Made by a program: the position numbers and the translations under genes
Source of the DNA: JAFGPL01 sp963781805
GTDB lineage: Bacteria; Bacteroidota; Bacteroidia; Bacteroidales; UBA10428
Direction of reading: 5' to 3'
DNA: 64,000 nt
Assembly (NCBI GenBank): GCA_963781805.1
Contig: CAWAHF010000004.1
Span: forward strand, 2,480,001-2,544,000
Part shown: in pieces, positions 54,044-63,454 of the stretch
Layout: each line of letters opens with the position of its first letter
Numbering within the stretch: the first letter of the stretch is position 1
Notes under the pieces: model-generated
Databases searched by the model: none
Seen by the model: only the letters and a program-made list of their open reading frames with translations
Told to the model about the DNA's origin: nothing

Positions 54044-55057
54044 ATGAATAAACTGTTGGAAAATATATCCCTGAAAAAGTATAATACATTTGGCATTGAT
54101 GTGTCTTCCAGATATTTTATAGAATTGGTTAATATAGAACAAATCAGGGAATTTTTGCAATCGGAAAACGGATCCATCCAGCCAAGACTTATTATAGGCG
54201 AAGGGAGTAATATACTCTTTACCCGGGATTTTGATGGAATTGTGATCAGACCGGTAATAAAAGGCATTGAAAAAAGTGAAGAAACCGATAAGCATGTTTA
54301 CTTAAAGGTTGGCGCCGGAGAAAACTGGGACGAACTTGTCAGCTATTGTGTAGAAAACAATTATGGTGGGATTGAAAACCTTTCTCTCATTCCGGGTTCT
54401 GTTGGGGCATCACCGGTACAAAATATCGGCGCATATGGGGTCGAAGTGAAAGATGTGATTGAATATGTTGAAACCATTGACCTTCTTACCACTGATACGA
54501 TCGTCTTTTTTGCAGACGAATGTAGATTTGATTACCGCAGCAGTATTTTTAAAACGAAACTTAAAAACAAACATATCATTACACATGTGATGTTCAGGCT
54601 TGATAAGGAACCACGTTTTGTTACACATTACGGAACCATTGCAAAAGAACTTGACCAATATGCGGAAACCAGTATCCGGAATATCCGTGAAATCATCATT
54701 AAAATAAGAAAGAGCAAACTGCCCGATCCAAAAGAGTTAGGTAATGCCGGAAGTTTTTTTAAAAATCCTGTGGTTAGCAGGGAGACGTTTGAAAATATCC
54801 TGAAATTTTATCCCAAGGTACCTTTCTGGGAATTTAAAGAAAATTTGGTAAAACTATCTGCTGCCTGGCTTATAGAACAATGTCAGTGGAAAAGCAAAAA
54901 AATAGGTGACGCCGGAACCTACCGAAAACAACCTCTTGTAATTGTTAATCATGGCAATGCAACCGGAAACGATGTAGTGACCCTCTCGGAAAAAATTCAA
55001 AAAGCCGTCAAAAATCACTTTGCCATCCAATTAGAACCCGAAGTTAACATCCTCTGA
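54044..55057 (+). CDS. murB: UDP-N-acetylmuramate dehydrogenase
   Basis: A 337-residue FAD enzyme that reduces UDP-GlcNAc-enolpyruvate to UDP-MurNAc in peptidoglycan synthesis. Motifs include YNTFGIDVSSRY, LIIGEGSNILF, SLIPGSVGASPVQNIGAYG (FAD-binding), the catalytic Ser of NAGSFFKNPVVS and the C-terminal Glu in LEPEVN. Length suits the type I enzyme. It is monocistronic. Confidence 0.97.
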   Translation: MNKLLENISLKKYNTFGIDVSSRYFIELVNIEQIREFLQSENGSIQPRLIIGEGSNILFTRDFDGIVIRPVIKGIEKSEETDKHVYLKVGAGENWDELVSYCVENNYGGIENLSLIPGSVGASPVQNIGAYGVEVKDVIEYVETIDLLTTDTIVFFADECRFDYRSSIFKTKLKNKHIITHVMFRLDKEPRFVTHYGTIAKELDQYAETSIRNIREIIIKIRKSKLPDPKELGNAGSFFKNPVVSRETFENILKFYPKVPFWEFKENLVKLSAAWLIEQCQWKSKKIGDAGTYRKQPLVIVNHGNATGNDVVTLSEKIQKAVKNHFAIQLEPEVNIL

Positions 55058-55060
55058 ACA

Positions 55061-55175
55061 AATCCAATTCCTCTATTCCATTTATTATCCTATCCTCCCA
55101 CACTTTCCTTTTTTCATCCATTCATTCTTCCATTCATCCCCTATTCCTCTATTCCCCTATACCTTATTCCTCTCT
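55061..55175 (+). repeat. Pyrimidine-rich tract after murB
   Basis: About 110 bp of almost pure C and T on the plus strand, with recurring words such as TTCCATTCAT and CTATTCC. It extends a little into the 3' end of the next gene on the other strand. Part of the same family of tracts as 58051-58325. Confidence 0.5.
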
Positions 55176-57164
55176 GAACTTTCCCTCTTCATATTCCCTC
55201 GATTCAACCAAATTCCCTCCTTCATCATATCGTTTCCAGGTACCATCCATTAAATCATTTTTGTACCTGCCTTTAAGTTTTAGCTCCCCATTTTCGAAAT
55301 ATTCTTTAAAGGCACCTTGTTTTATCCCATTTCTCAAATCTACCGTAAGCTTTAATTTCCCATTGTCGAAAAACTCTTCATGTTTTGAAGCATCCAGATC
55401 ACTAATTACAATCATCGGTTCAAATTCATCGGTTTTTTCCTCAACAGTCGAAGTTTGGTTCAATGTATCCCCGAAAGACAATATTACAGGTTCGAATTGA
55501 TAAATTATGGGAGTATACTCTTCAAATTGAGGATTGAATTCAGCTACCAAATCGATTTTAAGCAGATCATTCTCATTTTTCACCTGAAAACCAATATTCG
55601 GAAAATATTCGAAGTATTTTTTATTGCGCTGTAAATCTGTCCAGGTCTGAGCAGACACAAATTCTTTCAGGTTGTTGAATAATACCGGGGTTTGCATGTA
55701 CATAAACACTATCGATTTACCTGAGAAGTTATTCAGAAATTTGTTGATATTATCTGTTTTTGTCAGTAGTTTACCTGCTTCGATATCATCAATAATACTT
55801 TTAAGGGTTTGTGGGTGATTGCTGAAAATTACAAACCTGTCGACAATGGTGTAATATGGTTTATCAAGCTTTGAAAGCAAGTTGCCAAACAACCATTTGA
55901 ATATACCCGGTATATGCAGGTAATTGATTTTATACCCTTTATATTCAATCTCTTTAAATTTAACCGGAGAATTCTTTTTAACCTGATCCGCTATTATATC
56001 CAGATTCTCCTGAGCTGATTTTTTATTCTTAGCTTTAAATACCACTGCAAATTCATTCAACCTACCCAGGTTAGAAGGTTGTGTCTGTAACAGGGCAATT
56101 TCATCATCCATCCATCCCAGTAAATTTTCAGCAATGCTAATTTTTAGTTTCTTCTCAGTTTTTTGTATCATTGATTCCATACTTTTCCGGGAAGCCTCAT
56201 CCAGTGAACGATTGATGTTTTGATAGAACTCATTCATATCATCAAAACCCAAATCGATGAAGGTTGCCGTTCTTGCAGGCGCCAAATCTGCTATGTTATG
56301 AGCCCCCTGCCCTGAAGCCATAAGCGCCTTGAAAATTGACCGTGTAGTATCATTAACACTTGTATAACCGGTGATGCTCAATTTACCCGATGCATCGAGA
56401 TTGACATAAGCGGCTGTGTAATAAAACGACGATGCCATTTTATTCACAAAATCGTTCGGTTTTCCTAACAAGCTGGTTAAATATTCACGAAAACAGGAGT
56501 AATTGAGGCAAATGGAAAACAGTCCCTTGCCGGAAGTATGCCTTGTCACATCGATATAATTCAGATCCCTGCCCAGGGTAAGTTTATCCAGTTGATCGAT
56601 GGAGGCTTCGATAAGTGTAGAGACCTGTGAAAAAATAAGTTGATTTTTAATAAATGAAAAATAGTAGACATCCTCTGACTCCTTTTCAAACAGTTCAAAT
56701 ATCTCATTCTCTTTATAATTGCGTTCTGTAAGTCTGTAATCATTACCCAGTACCTTGCTCAGATAATTTTTCAGATTTTTCAATTTGGAAGCTTTTTTCA
56801 AATCAACCACATAGAGAAATTCATATTTCCCGGGCTTGTATTTTAGTGAAGCAATCATAATTTTCCTTGAACCGAAAAGGTTTATTAATAATCGGTTTGA
56901 TGATACCATTGAATCGGCGCTTTGGATACTTTTGTTTATATCTTCCAGCATTTCGTTGGTCTTCAGAAAATTCCATGCATCGCTGTGAATGATCTTATCC
57001 CATGCATCGAAGGGACTATCTGTTTCAATAATATATGCAGCATTTGATGGTACCAGGTAGATGGATTGAAACTTTTCATCGGGAGTTAAAAAGAACAGGT
57101 AAATTATGCCTGCAATACCTGCAATTACAATTATTAGAAGAATAGTTTTAAGAATTTTTTTCAT
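55164..57164 (-). CDS. DUF3352-like protein with C-terminal MORN-like repeats
   Basis: A 666-residue protein anchored by an N-terminal helix (ILKTILLIIVIAGIAGIIYLFFL). The large periplasmic middle part resembles Bacteroidota DUF3352-type proteins (YIVPSNAAYIIETDSPFDAW-type start; IVDRFVIFSNHPQTLKSIIDDI). After an acidic linker, the last 70 residues read like MORN/YwqK repeats: FDNGKLKLTVDLRNGIKQGAFKEY, FENGELKLKGRYKNDLMDGTW, DEGGNLVESREYEEG. The combination points to an envelope protein with a surface repeat tail. Function unknown. Confidence 0.75.
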   Translation of the reverse strand: MKKILKTILLIIVIAGIAGIIYLFFLTPDEKFQSIYLVPSNAAYIIETDSPFDAWDKIIHSDAWNFLKTNEMLEDINKSIQSADSMVSSNRLLINLFGSRKIMIASLKYKPGKYEFLYVVDLKKASKLKNLKNYLSKVLGNDYRLTERNYKENEIFELFEKESEDVYYFSFIKNQLIFSQVSTLIEASIDQLDKLTLGRDLNYIDVTRHTSGKGLFSICLNYSCFREYLTSLLGKPNDFVNKMASSFYYTAAYVNLDASGKLSITGYTSVNDTTRSIFKALMASGQGAHNIADLAPARTATFIDLGFDDMNEFYQNINRSLDEASRKSMESMIQKTEKKLKISIAENLLGWMDDEIALLQTQPSNLGRLNEFAVVFKAKNKKSAQENLDIIADQVKKNSPVKFKEIEYKGYKINYLHIPGIFKWLFGNLLSKLDKPYYTIVDRFVIFSNHPQTLKSIIDDIEAGKLLTKTDNINKFLNNFSGKSIVFMYMQTPVLFNNLKEFVSAQTWTDLQRNKKYFEYFPNIGFQVKNENDLLKIDLVAEFNPQFEEYTPIIYQFEPVILSFGDTLNQTSTVEEKTDEFEPMIVISDLDASKHEEFFDNGKLKLTVDLRNGIKQGAFKEYFENGELKLKGRYKNDLMDGTWKRYDEGGNLVESREYEEGKFREE

Positions 57165-57297
57165 CTCAATAAATCGTTAATTTTTTTTCTGAAGATGTTA
57201 CAAATATTTTCTATGAATTTTAGTCCATAATGAGCTTAAAAATATAAAAAATTATTGCCACCAAAGATTTCACAAAGAAATAATGTTAAAATAGTTT

Positions 57298-57942
57298 TTA
57301 TTCAGGCACATAAGCCACGGCTCTCACAGGTGAACCATCGCCACCGACAATTTTTAACGGAAAACAGCTAAAGTAAAAATCATGCCCGGAAAGAATGGAT
57401 AGACCAGTCAGATTTTCGATGATAACAACGTTGTTTTTCAGCAATAAATTATGGATTGGGAAATTTTCTGATGCAATGTGGTCGGCAGAAATAGTATCGA
57501 ATCCAATGCCCTTCAACTTAAATGACAACAAATAATTAGCTGCATTTTCAGATAGTGATGGAAATTCATTGAAATATTTTTCCAGACCCCACCATTTGTC
57601 ATACCCTGTATTGAACAATAAAAAATCAGTGTCTTCCAACCTGTTTCTATGTTTTTCAATTTCGGAGAGTGGTATTTCACCTTTTAACCCAAAACAATTT
57701 ATAACGACTGCAGTCCCAAAGAAAGAATTTACCGACATTGATTCTGTCGATGCCTCTCCTTCAAAAAAATGCAACGGACAATCGATATGTGTTCCCGTGT
57801 GGGTGGATAAAGCAAGCTCCAACTCCTGAAACCCATCCTTGTTATGATTGTAAAATCTGATAATACGGGGAGCATTATCCCCGGGATAAACCGGCATATC
57901 CTCAGAAATTGTATGCGTTAAATCCACCAACCTGAAATTCAT
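57298..57942 (-). CDS. Cyclase-family metal-dependent hydrolase (kynurenine-formamidase-like)
   Basis: The ATG at 57942 is used in place of a TTG at 57966. The 214 residues match COG1878 cyclases: DLTHTISEDMPVYPGD near the start, the metal-binding motif STHTGTHIDCPLHFF near residue 50, and FDTISADHIASENFPIHNLLL near residue 160. It is a soluble Zn/Mn hydrolase that opens amide or lactone-type bonds; the substrate is uncertain and no kyn genes are nearby. Confidence 0.87.
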   Translation of the reverse strand: MNFRLVDLTHTISEDMPVYPGDNAPRIIRFYNHNKDGFQELELALSTHTGTHIDCPLHFFEGEASTESMSVNSFFGTAVVINCFGLKGEIPLSEIEKHRNRLEDTDFLLFNTGYDKWWGLEKYFNEFPSLSENAANYLLSFKLKGIGFDTISADHIASENFPIHNLLLKNNVVIIENLTGLSILSGHDFYFSCFPLKIVGGDGSPVRAVAYVPE

Positions 57943-58050
57943 ACTTCGACCAAATAAGTAAATCAAAAAAAATTAAACTTATCAAAATTAAAAATTAATT
58001 CAACCAAATAATAACTGCAACCTTTCCTGCACCTGTAAATACATCTGCGG

Positions 58051-58325
58051 CTCACCCCTATTTCCCCTTTCCATCCCTCCATCCATTCATTCTTCTTTCA
58101 CACTCCGTAATCCGGGTGAAGGAGTGCATTCTTCCATAATTCCCTAATTACCCTATTTCCCATATTCCCTCTATTCCCTCCATCTTTTCATTCTTCCAAC
58201 CATCCAATCTTCCATCCTTCCATTTCATCCACCCCTATTTCCTCATCTTGTTATTCCCTTATACCTCTAATACCCAATTACCCCTGCTATTCCCCAATTC
58301 ATCATTTCTCCATCTTCCCAACATC
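58051..58325 (+). repeat. Long pyrimidine-rich tract
   Basis: About 275 bp with a strong strand bias, dominated by short words (CCATCC, ATTCTTCC, TATTCCC, CTTCCATC) repeated without fixed period. No ORF or hairpin explains it. It fills most of the 530-bp gap between the cyclase and the 262-aa secreted protein, which otherwise shows nothing. Confidence 0.55.
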
Positions 58326-58470
58326 TATTGAAACCATATTCATATCACACAAAATGACCGATTGATAAAAAAATAAATTTTTTCTGAGTCATTTTTTCTA
58401 TTTTTAGACCAAGATTGAATTGTAATTCTGACTAATGAAACTAACAATTAATTCTTCCGGTAATAAGAAT

Positions 58471-59256
58471 ATGAAGTGCCTTCTTAAAGGATTGATATTA
58501 ATTCTTGCCGGTTTCTCCCAATCAGTCATTTATGCCCAGAATTCAAAGAATCCTCTTTTAAGTCAGGTAAATCAAAGTCCTCCTGTTACTGAAAAAAAGC
58601 CGACGGTAAAAACAGTACAAAAGCCCATGGTATATAAACCGGATAGCGCTGATTATGTAAGAGCTTCTCAAATTGCAGACAATCTTATCAACTCTGCCCT
58701 CGACAAACTGCATATTCTTGCAAATATTGACAATGAGGGCAAGGCCATTAATTATTTCGATAAAATAATAACCTTCGACAACGAGGTGCTGGTGGTAAAA
58801 ATTCAACATATTACCCTCACCGAAGTCCGATTTCTTTATCCTTATAACACCCGTGTAGAGACCATCAACCGGCAGAAAGTCAGCCAGATATTATATTCCG
58901 ATAACCGTATTGACCTGTTTACCCCATACGACGAGGAGAAGAAAGATCTGCTCCCGATCCAGGAAGACCGGTTAATAGTATATCACAGGGAAATCTGGGA
59001 ACGAATTGTAACCACCGAAGATGAAGACGAAGTTGTGGGATTAGAACTGGCAGGCCCAGTATCTGCCGTTTATGAGGCAGACCAGTTTAAAAGCACCAAC
59101 GAGTACCTTGAAAAAAACGGGATAATTATCCTGAAAAAACGGGCTGCCAAGCTACAGGCAGATTATATTCTTATTACCAACAAATCGTTCCACAAGGGTT
59201 ACGGCGATCCACCTTCGGTTAAAATTGAAGGGCTGGCTTATAAAAAATCCGATTAA
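58471..59256 (+). CDS. Secreted protein of unknown function
   Basis: The start at 58471 begins a clear signal peptide (MKCLLKGLILILAGFSQSVIYAQ); an upstream in-frame start would add twelve polar residues in front of it. The 262-residue product has a Pro/Val/Lys-rich linker after cleavage and then a mixed alpha/beta domain with QKVSQILYSDNRIDLFTPYDE. No family was recognised. It lies on the plus strand between the pyrimidine tract and a pseudogene. Confidence 0.7.
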   Translation: MKCLLKGLILILAGFSQSVIYAQNSKNPLLSQVNQSPPVTEKKPTVKTVQKPMVYKPDSADYVRASQIADNLINSALDKLHILANIDNEGKAINYFDKIITFDNEVLVVKIQHITLTEVRFLYPYNTRVETINRQKVSQILYSDNRIDLFTPYDEEKKDLLPIQEDRLIVYHREIWERIVTTEDEDEVVGLELAGPVSAVYEADQFKSTNEYLEKNGIIILKKRAAKLQADYILITNKSFHKGYGDPPSVKIEGLAYKKSD

Positions 59257-59571
59257 AGAAAATTCCTGCAATGCTTGGTTGAAAATTGAGCACACAGATT
59301 ACACTGATTGGAAAGATTTGCACTGATCTGTGAACTTCAGTCTCATCTGTGTCACCAGTGTCCCATTCATGTAACTTCATTCTCTCTTTTTCTTCTCTTC
59401 AAAAATCAAAAATTCAATGCCCGCCGAAACTTCAGCGCAGGCAAGGTTGATCAATGTTCAATATTATATTTATATTTGTTTACAATCCGTTGAAAATAAT
59501 TCTTTTGAATCGATCTCCGGCTAAAAAAATTTTCGTAATTTGCTAAGCACTTTAAATTTATACCCAATACA
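59257..59571. other. Gene-free stretch with a hairpin
   Basis: CACAGAT (59293) pairs with ATCTGTG (59326) in a word set CACAGATTACACTGATT-TGCACTGATCTGTG that looks like a dispersed intergenic repeat. A TATATTTG box at 59471-59478 with GTTG 21 bp upstream could be the promoter of the following broken gene. Nothing else was seen. Confidence 0.4.
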
Positions 59572-60222
59572 ATTAAGTACCATAAAAAATCAATCAAAAT
59601 AATACTATTTATTATTTGTCTCTTTTTTGTTTCGTGTTCTGAGCTTTCGAACAGGGATTATTATCATAAACTATCTGCACAACAACATTTTGAATTGTCT
59701 GCCAATACAGTTGCAGTTTTTACCCATGCCAATGTGTTGGATACGATTGTATTTGTCGGTTTGATTAACGCTTAGTTCGAAGAAGAACTTAATACCGGAA
59801 TCCATTGCAAAGGTCCATACAATTACCTCCAGTTTGAAAGAATTTATTATGCGTTGAAGCAGGATACAGCCTCGATTAATGCGATAAATGAAATTAAATC
59901 ACCTGGCAATTATTATGGCTATTGTCACCTGGAGATCACTTCACCTGAAGAGTGTATCCAGTTTTCGTTCGGTTATCCCAGAAATTCAGGTCCTGTTGAG
60001 AGCGCTCCCGTCCTCACATTGAAGAACAGAAATTATGTATCTTCCCTGCTTTTAGATTCTATACAAATCGAAAATACAACTTATAGAAAGGTCTTTAAAT
60101 ATAAACCAGACAGTATTGATTTCATAGGTATTGGAACCATTCAAGCTGTTTATTTGTCAAGACAATCGGGTTTAATACGAATTGAGACTACAGATAATTT
60201 TACATGGGAAAGAAGCGAATGA
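59572..60222 (+). pseudogene. Lipoprotein gene with lost start and in-frame TAG
   Basis: One frame can be read from ATT AAG TAC (59572; an ATG would be expected there) through a lipoprotein signal with SC (KIILFIICLFFVSCSELSN), 67 codons in all, to a TAG at 59773-59775. It then continues without a stop for 149 codons to TGA at 60220-60222. The second part includes YYGYCHLEITSPEECIQFSF and IGTIQAVYLSRQSGLIRI, typical of Bacteroidota lipoproteins. Start loss plus nonsense codon suggest a dead gene. A 122-aa segment from TTG at 59854 could still be translated but would lack the signal. Confidence 0.65.
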
Positions 60223-60442
60223 TGAGAACCGGTTAAAAACTGCCTGATTGGTTTGAAACGGCATGCGAGAAGTATTAGTATATATGCCTAACATATAGTA
60301 AATTAAAAATTGAAAATTAAGAATATGTTTTATCTTTAACCCAGATACATTAAACCAGCTATTATTATTTTTACCTATAACCTAAATAAATCAAATTACG
60401 TTAATGAGTATGTTTATCATCTAAACAAAAACACATCACAGA

Positions 60443-61510
60443 ATGATAATTGATAAATTATTAATTGTACTGTTTTTATTCGCTGTAGGAAAATTATATG
60501 CCCAATCTGACTTTAGAAATGGATATGTTATAAACAATGAAGGGGACACTATTTATGGGAAAATAGATTATCGCGGTGATCTGCTTATGAGCCAGGTCTG
60601 CCGGTTTAAACAAGCAAATTCAGCCTCAATTATATATTACTATCCTTATGAAATAAAAGAATTTCGTTTTGAAAATAGCAAATGTTATGTTTCCCGAATT
60701 TTGGAATCAGGAAATCAAGTCTTTTTAGAGTATTTAATTAAGGGAAAACTAAATGTCTATTATTTCAGGGATGATAAGGCCGACTATTATCTTATTGACA
60801 AAGAAGGATTTCCTCTTAAAGTAATACCATATCATGAAGGTATTAAATATAAAGAAGATGGAATACCTATTTTTTATCAATCAACTGCACATATCGGGTT
60901 ATTGAAATTGTACACTCAAGGTTCACCGGATTTTAAATTAAATCCGGAAAAAATAAAAAGAATTGACCATCAAAACCTTATTAATTTTGCAAAAGATTAT
61001 CATAACGCCATTTGTAAAGATGAAAAATGTATAATTTATGCAAGGAAAACCCCATTTATAAGAGCATCAATTGAATTAACTTATGAACGTTCAATTTATC
61101 GAAAAGATCTAAGTGACTTTGACCGTACCAATAGTTTTGGAACATACATATATCTATGGCTGCCGCGAGCAAATGAAAAACTATTTTTTAAGACCGGAAT
61201 GATATATAGTGATATCAATCATGATGATATTAATTACATTTTAAAAATTCCGACACAAATCTATTATCAATTTTCACATTATAATTTGAGACCTATGTTC
61301 TGCATCGGACTTAATAATTATTTAGAAAAGACGTCAGAATTAGAATATTTTTGGACTATATCAGGAGGAATAGGGTTAAATTATAAAATAACGGAAAAGC
61401 TATCACTAACCAGCAATCTGAGTGCTGAACTTCCTCCGCTCTCTATGATTAATTCTGACACAGGGCTGCTATCGTATTCATTTAGTTTTGGATTAAGAAT
61501 AGTTTTATAA
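60443..61510 (+). CDS. Secreted/outer-membrane protein of unknown function
   Basis: A 355-residue protein with a signal peptide (IIDKLLIVLFLFAVGKLYAQ). The next 110 residues (FRNGYVINNEGDTIYGKIDYRG) are a beta domain seen at the start of many Bacteroidota surface proteins; the last 150 residues alternate like an outer-membrane barrel and end in YSFSFGLRIVL. The ligand is unknown. It stands alone. Confidence 0.75.
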   Translation: MIIDKLLIVLFLFAVGKLYAQSDFRNGYVINNEGDTIYGKIDYRGDLLMSQVCRFKQANSASIIYYYPYEIKEFRFENSKCYVSRILESGNQVFLEYLIKGKLNVYYFRDDKADYYLIDKEGFPLKVIPYHEGIKYKEDGIPIFYQSTAHIGLLKLYTQGSPDFKLNPEKIKRIDHQNLINFAKDYHNAICKDEKCIIYARKTPFIRASIELTYERSIYRKDLSDFDRTNSFGTYIYLWLPRANEKLFFKTGMIYSDINHDDINYILKIPTQIYYQFSHYNLRPMFCIGLNNYLEKTSELEYFWTISGGIGLNYKITEKLSLTSNLSAELPPLSMINSDTGLLSYSFSFGLRIVL

Positions 61511-61740
61511 AATACTCTAGGTGAAAATCAGAATTCTATAGATAAATGAATATTTGGGTAATTTTTTTTGAATGAGATTTTTTCTGGCACGAATTTTGAG
61601 ATTATTTTATCAGCAGTTCATCTACAATATACCCGAATAATTTGGGGCAATCCCGGCCAATTACCGGGATTTTTCATTTCAGACATTTTTAAAGCAAAAT
61701 CAAAAATAAGTTATGTCTGGATTTTCTTGCAATAAAGTCC

Positions 61741-61748
61741 TAAATTTG
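61741..61748 (+). promoter_or_regulatory. Possible -7 box for the metallopeptidase gene
   Basis: TAAATTTG matches TAnnTTTG and lies 26 bp before the start codon at 61775. A CTGG 20 bp upstream is a weak -33 element. Confidence 0.35.
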
Positions 61749-61774
61749 TTTGAACCATAAAATCAAGCGAAACA

Positions 61775-63415
61775 ATGAACAAACATCCGTTGTTAATTGC
61801 CTTTCTGGCGGGTATCCTGCTGGCACCGTCATGTAAAAATAAGTCCAATAACATAAATGAAATGACAGAAAGTTTAAGTAAAAAAGTAAATGAATATGCA
61901 CTGGTTAAGCTCACTACCGATATCAGTAAACTAAGCCCGAAGGAGAAGGAGATGATTCCGATTCTTATCGAAGCAGCAGGGATTATGGATGATATTTTCT
62001 GGATGGAAGCTTACGGCGACAAAAATGGACTTATGTCCAAACTCAAAACCGATGAAGAGAAAAAATTTGCGCTAATCAACTATGGACCATGGGATCGTCT
62101 GAATGATAATATGCCATTTATAAAAGGCGTGGGAGAAAAACCCCTGGGGGCTAATTTCTATCCTGCCGATATGACCAAAGAAGAATTTGAAGCATTTGCA
62201 GCTCCTGATAAAACAAGTTTGTATACATTGATTCGGAGAAAAGAAGATAAATCGCTTGAAAGTGTACCTTATCATATTGCATTTGCTGATAAAATACAGC
62301 ATGCATCAGACCTGATAACTTATGCTGCAGAATATGCCGAAGATCCCGGCTTGAGAAAATACCTGCTCGCAAGGGCAGATGCATTACTTTCCGATGATTA
62401 TTATGCCAGCGATATCGCCTGGATGGATATGAAAAACAATAAGATCGATTTTGTTGTCGGACCTATTGAATCATACGAAGATCAGCTTTTTGGATACAAA
62501 GCGTCGCATGAAGCTTATATTCTTGTAAAAGACATGAATTGGAGCGAACGATTAGCTAAATATACCAGACTTTTACCTATGTTACAGAAACAACTTCCTG
62601 TGAATGAAAAATATAAGAAAGAAATGCCAGGCTCGGATTCAGACCTCAATGCGTATGATGTAATTTATTATGCAGGCGATTGCAATGCAGGAAGTAAAAC
62701 CATTGCCATTAACCTGCCAAACGACGAAAAAGTTACACAGGCTAAAGGTAGTCGCAGACTACAATTAAAAAATGCGATGCAAGCCAAGTTCGATAAGATA
62801 CTTGTTCCGTTAGCAGAGGTACTTATTGCCCCGAATCAATTAAAGCATGTTAATTTCAATGCATTTTTTGCAAATACAATGTTTCATGAAGTTGCACACG
62901 GACTGGGACTTACAAATACGATTACTGGTAAAGGAACAGTTCGCGAAGCCATGAAAGATCATTATACCACGCTTGAAGAAGGCAAAGCAGATATCCTTGG
63001 ACTTTATCTGATTACCAAGCTCAATGAGATGAATGAAATAGAAACCGACCTGATGGATAATTATGTAACTTTCCTGGCCGGAATTTTCAGATCGATCCGG
63101 TTTGGCGCATCGAGTGCTCATGGCAGGGCAAATCTCATAAGGTTTAATTATTTTAAAGAAAAAGGCGCATTTTCTGTGAATGAAAACGGACAATATTCGG
63201 TTAATTTCGAAAAAATGCAGGACGCTGTGAATAGTTTGTCAAAAGAAATACTGGTAATTCAGGGAGACGGTGACTATCAGAAAGCTGTAGCATTTATTCA
63301 GAAATATTCGATTCTTGACAACGATTTGAAAAATGCGATACGAAAAATCAGAGACAAAGATATTCCTGTGGATATTGTTTTTGAGCAAGGTGTGGATGCA
63401 CTGGGACTTAATTAG
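61775..63415 (+). CDS. M49-like (dipeptidyl-peptidase III-related) zinc metallopeptidase lipoprotein
   Basis: A 546-residue lipoprotein (signal ending LLAPSC, cysteine 20). The zinc site is FHEVAHGLG (His371-Glu372-x-x-His375) with a third ligand in TLEEGKADILGLY (Glu401 or Glu402). The overall plan matches the Bacteroidota M49-like proteins, which differ from classic DPP III: the helix reads HExxH in place of HExxGH and the glutamate motif is much closer (about 26 residues). It probably degrades short peptides in the periplasm. It lies 39 bp upstream of an esterase gene. Confidence 0.82.
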   Translation: MNKHPLLIAFLAGILLAPSCKNKSNNINEMTESLSKKVNEYALVKLTTDISKLSPKEKEMIPILIEAAGIMDDIFWMEAYGDKNGLMSKLKTDEEKKFALINYGPWDRLNDNMPFIKGVGEKPLGANFYPADMTKEEFEAFAAPDKTSLYTLIRRKEDKSLESVPYHIAFADKIQHASDLITYAAEYAEDPGLRKYLLARADALLSDDYYASDIAWMDMKNNKIDFVVGPIESYEDQLFGYKASHEAYILVKDMNWSERLAKYTRLLPMLQKQLPVNEKYKKEMPGSDSDLNAYDVIYYAGDCNAGSKTIAINLPNDEKVTQAKGSRRLQLKNAMQAKFDKILVPLAEVLIAPNQLKHVNFNAFFANTMFHEVAHGLGLTNTITGKGTVREAMKDHYTTLEEGKADILGLYLITKLNEMNEIETDLMDNYVTFLAGIFRSIRFGASSAHGRANLIRFNYFKEKGAFSVNENGQYSVNFEKMQDAVNSLSKEILVIQGDGDYQKAVAFIQKYSILDNDLKNAIRKIRDKDIPVDIVFEQGVDALGLN

Positions 63416-63454
63416 CAGATTCATTTTTTTTAGCCTAATGTTTATTACAAGGAA

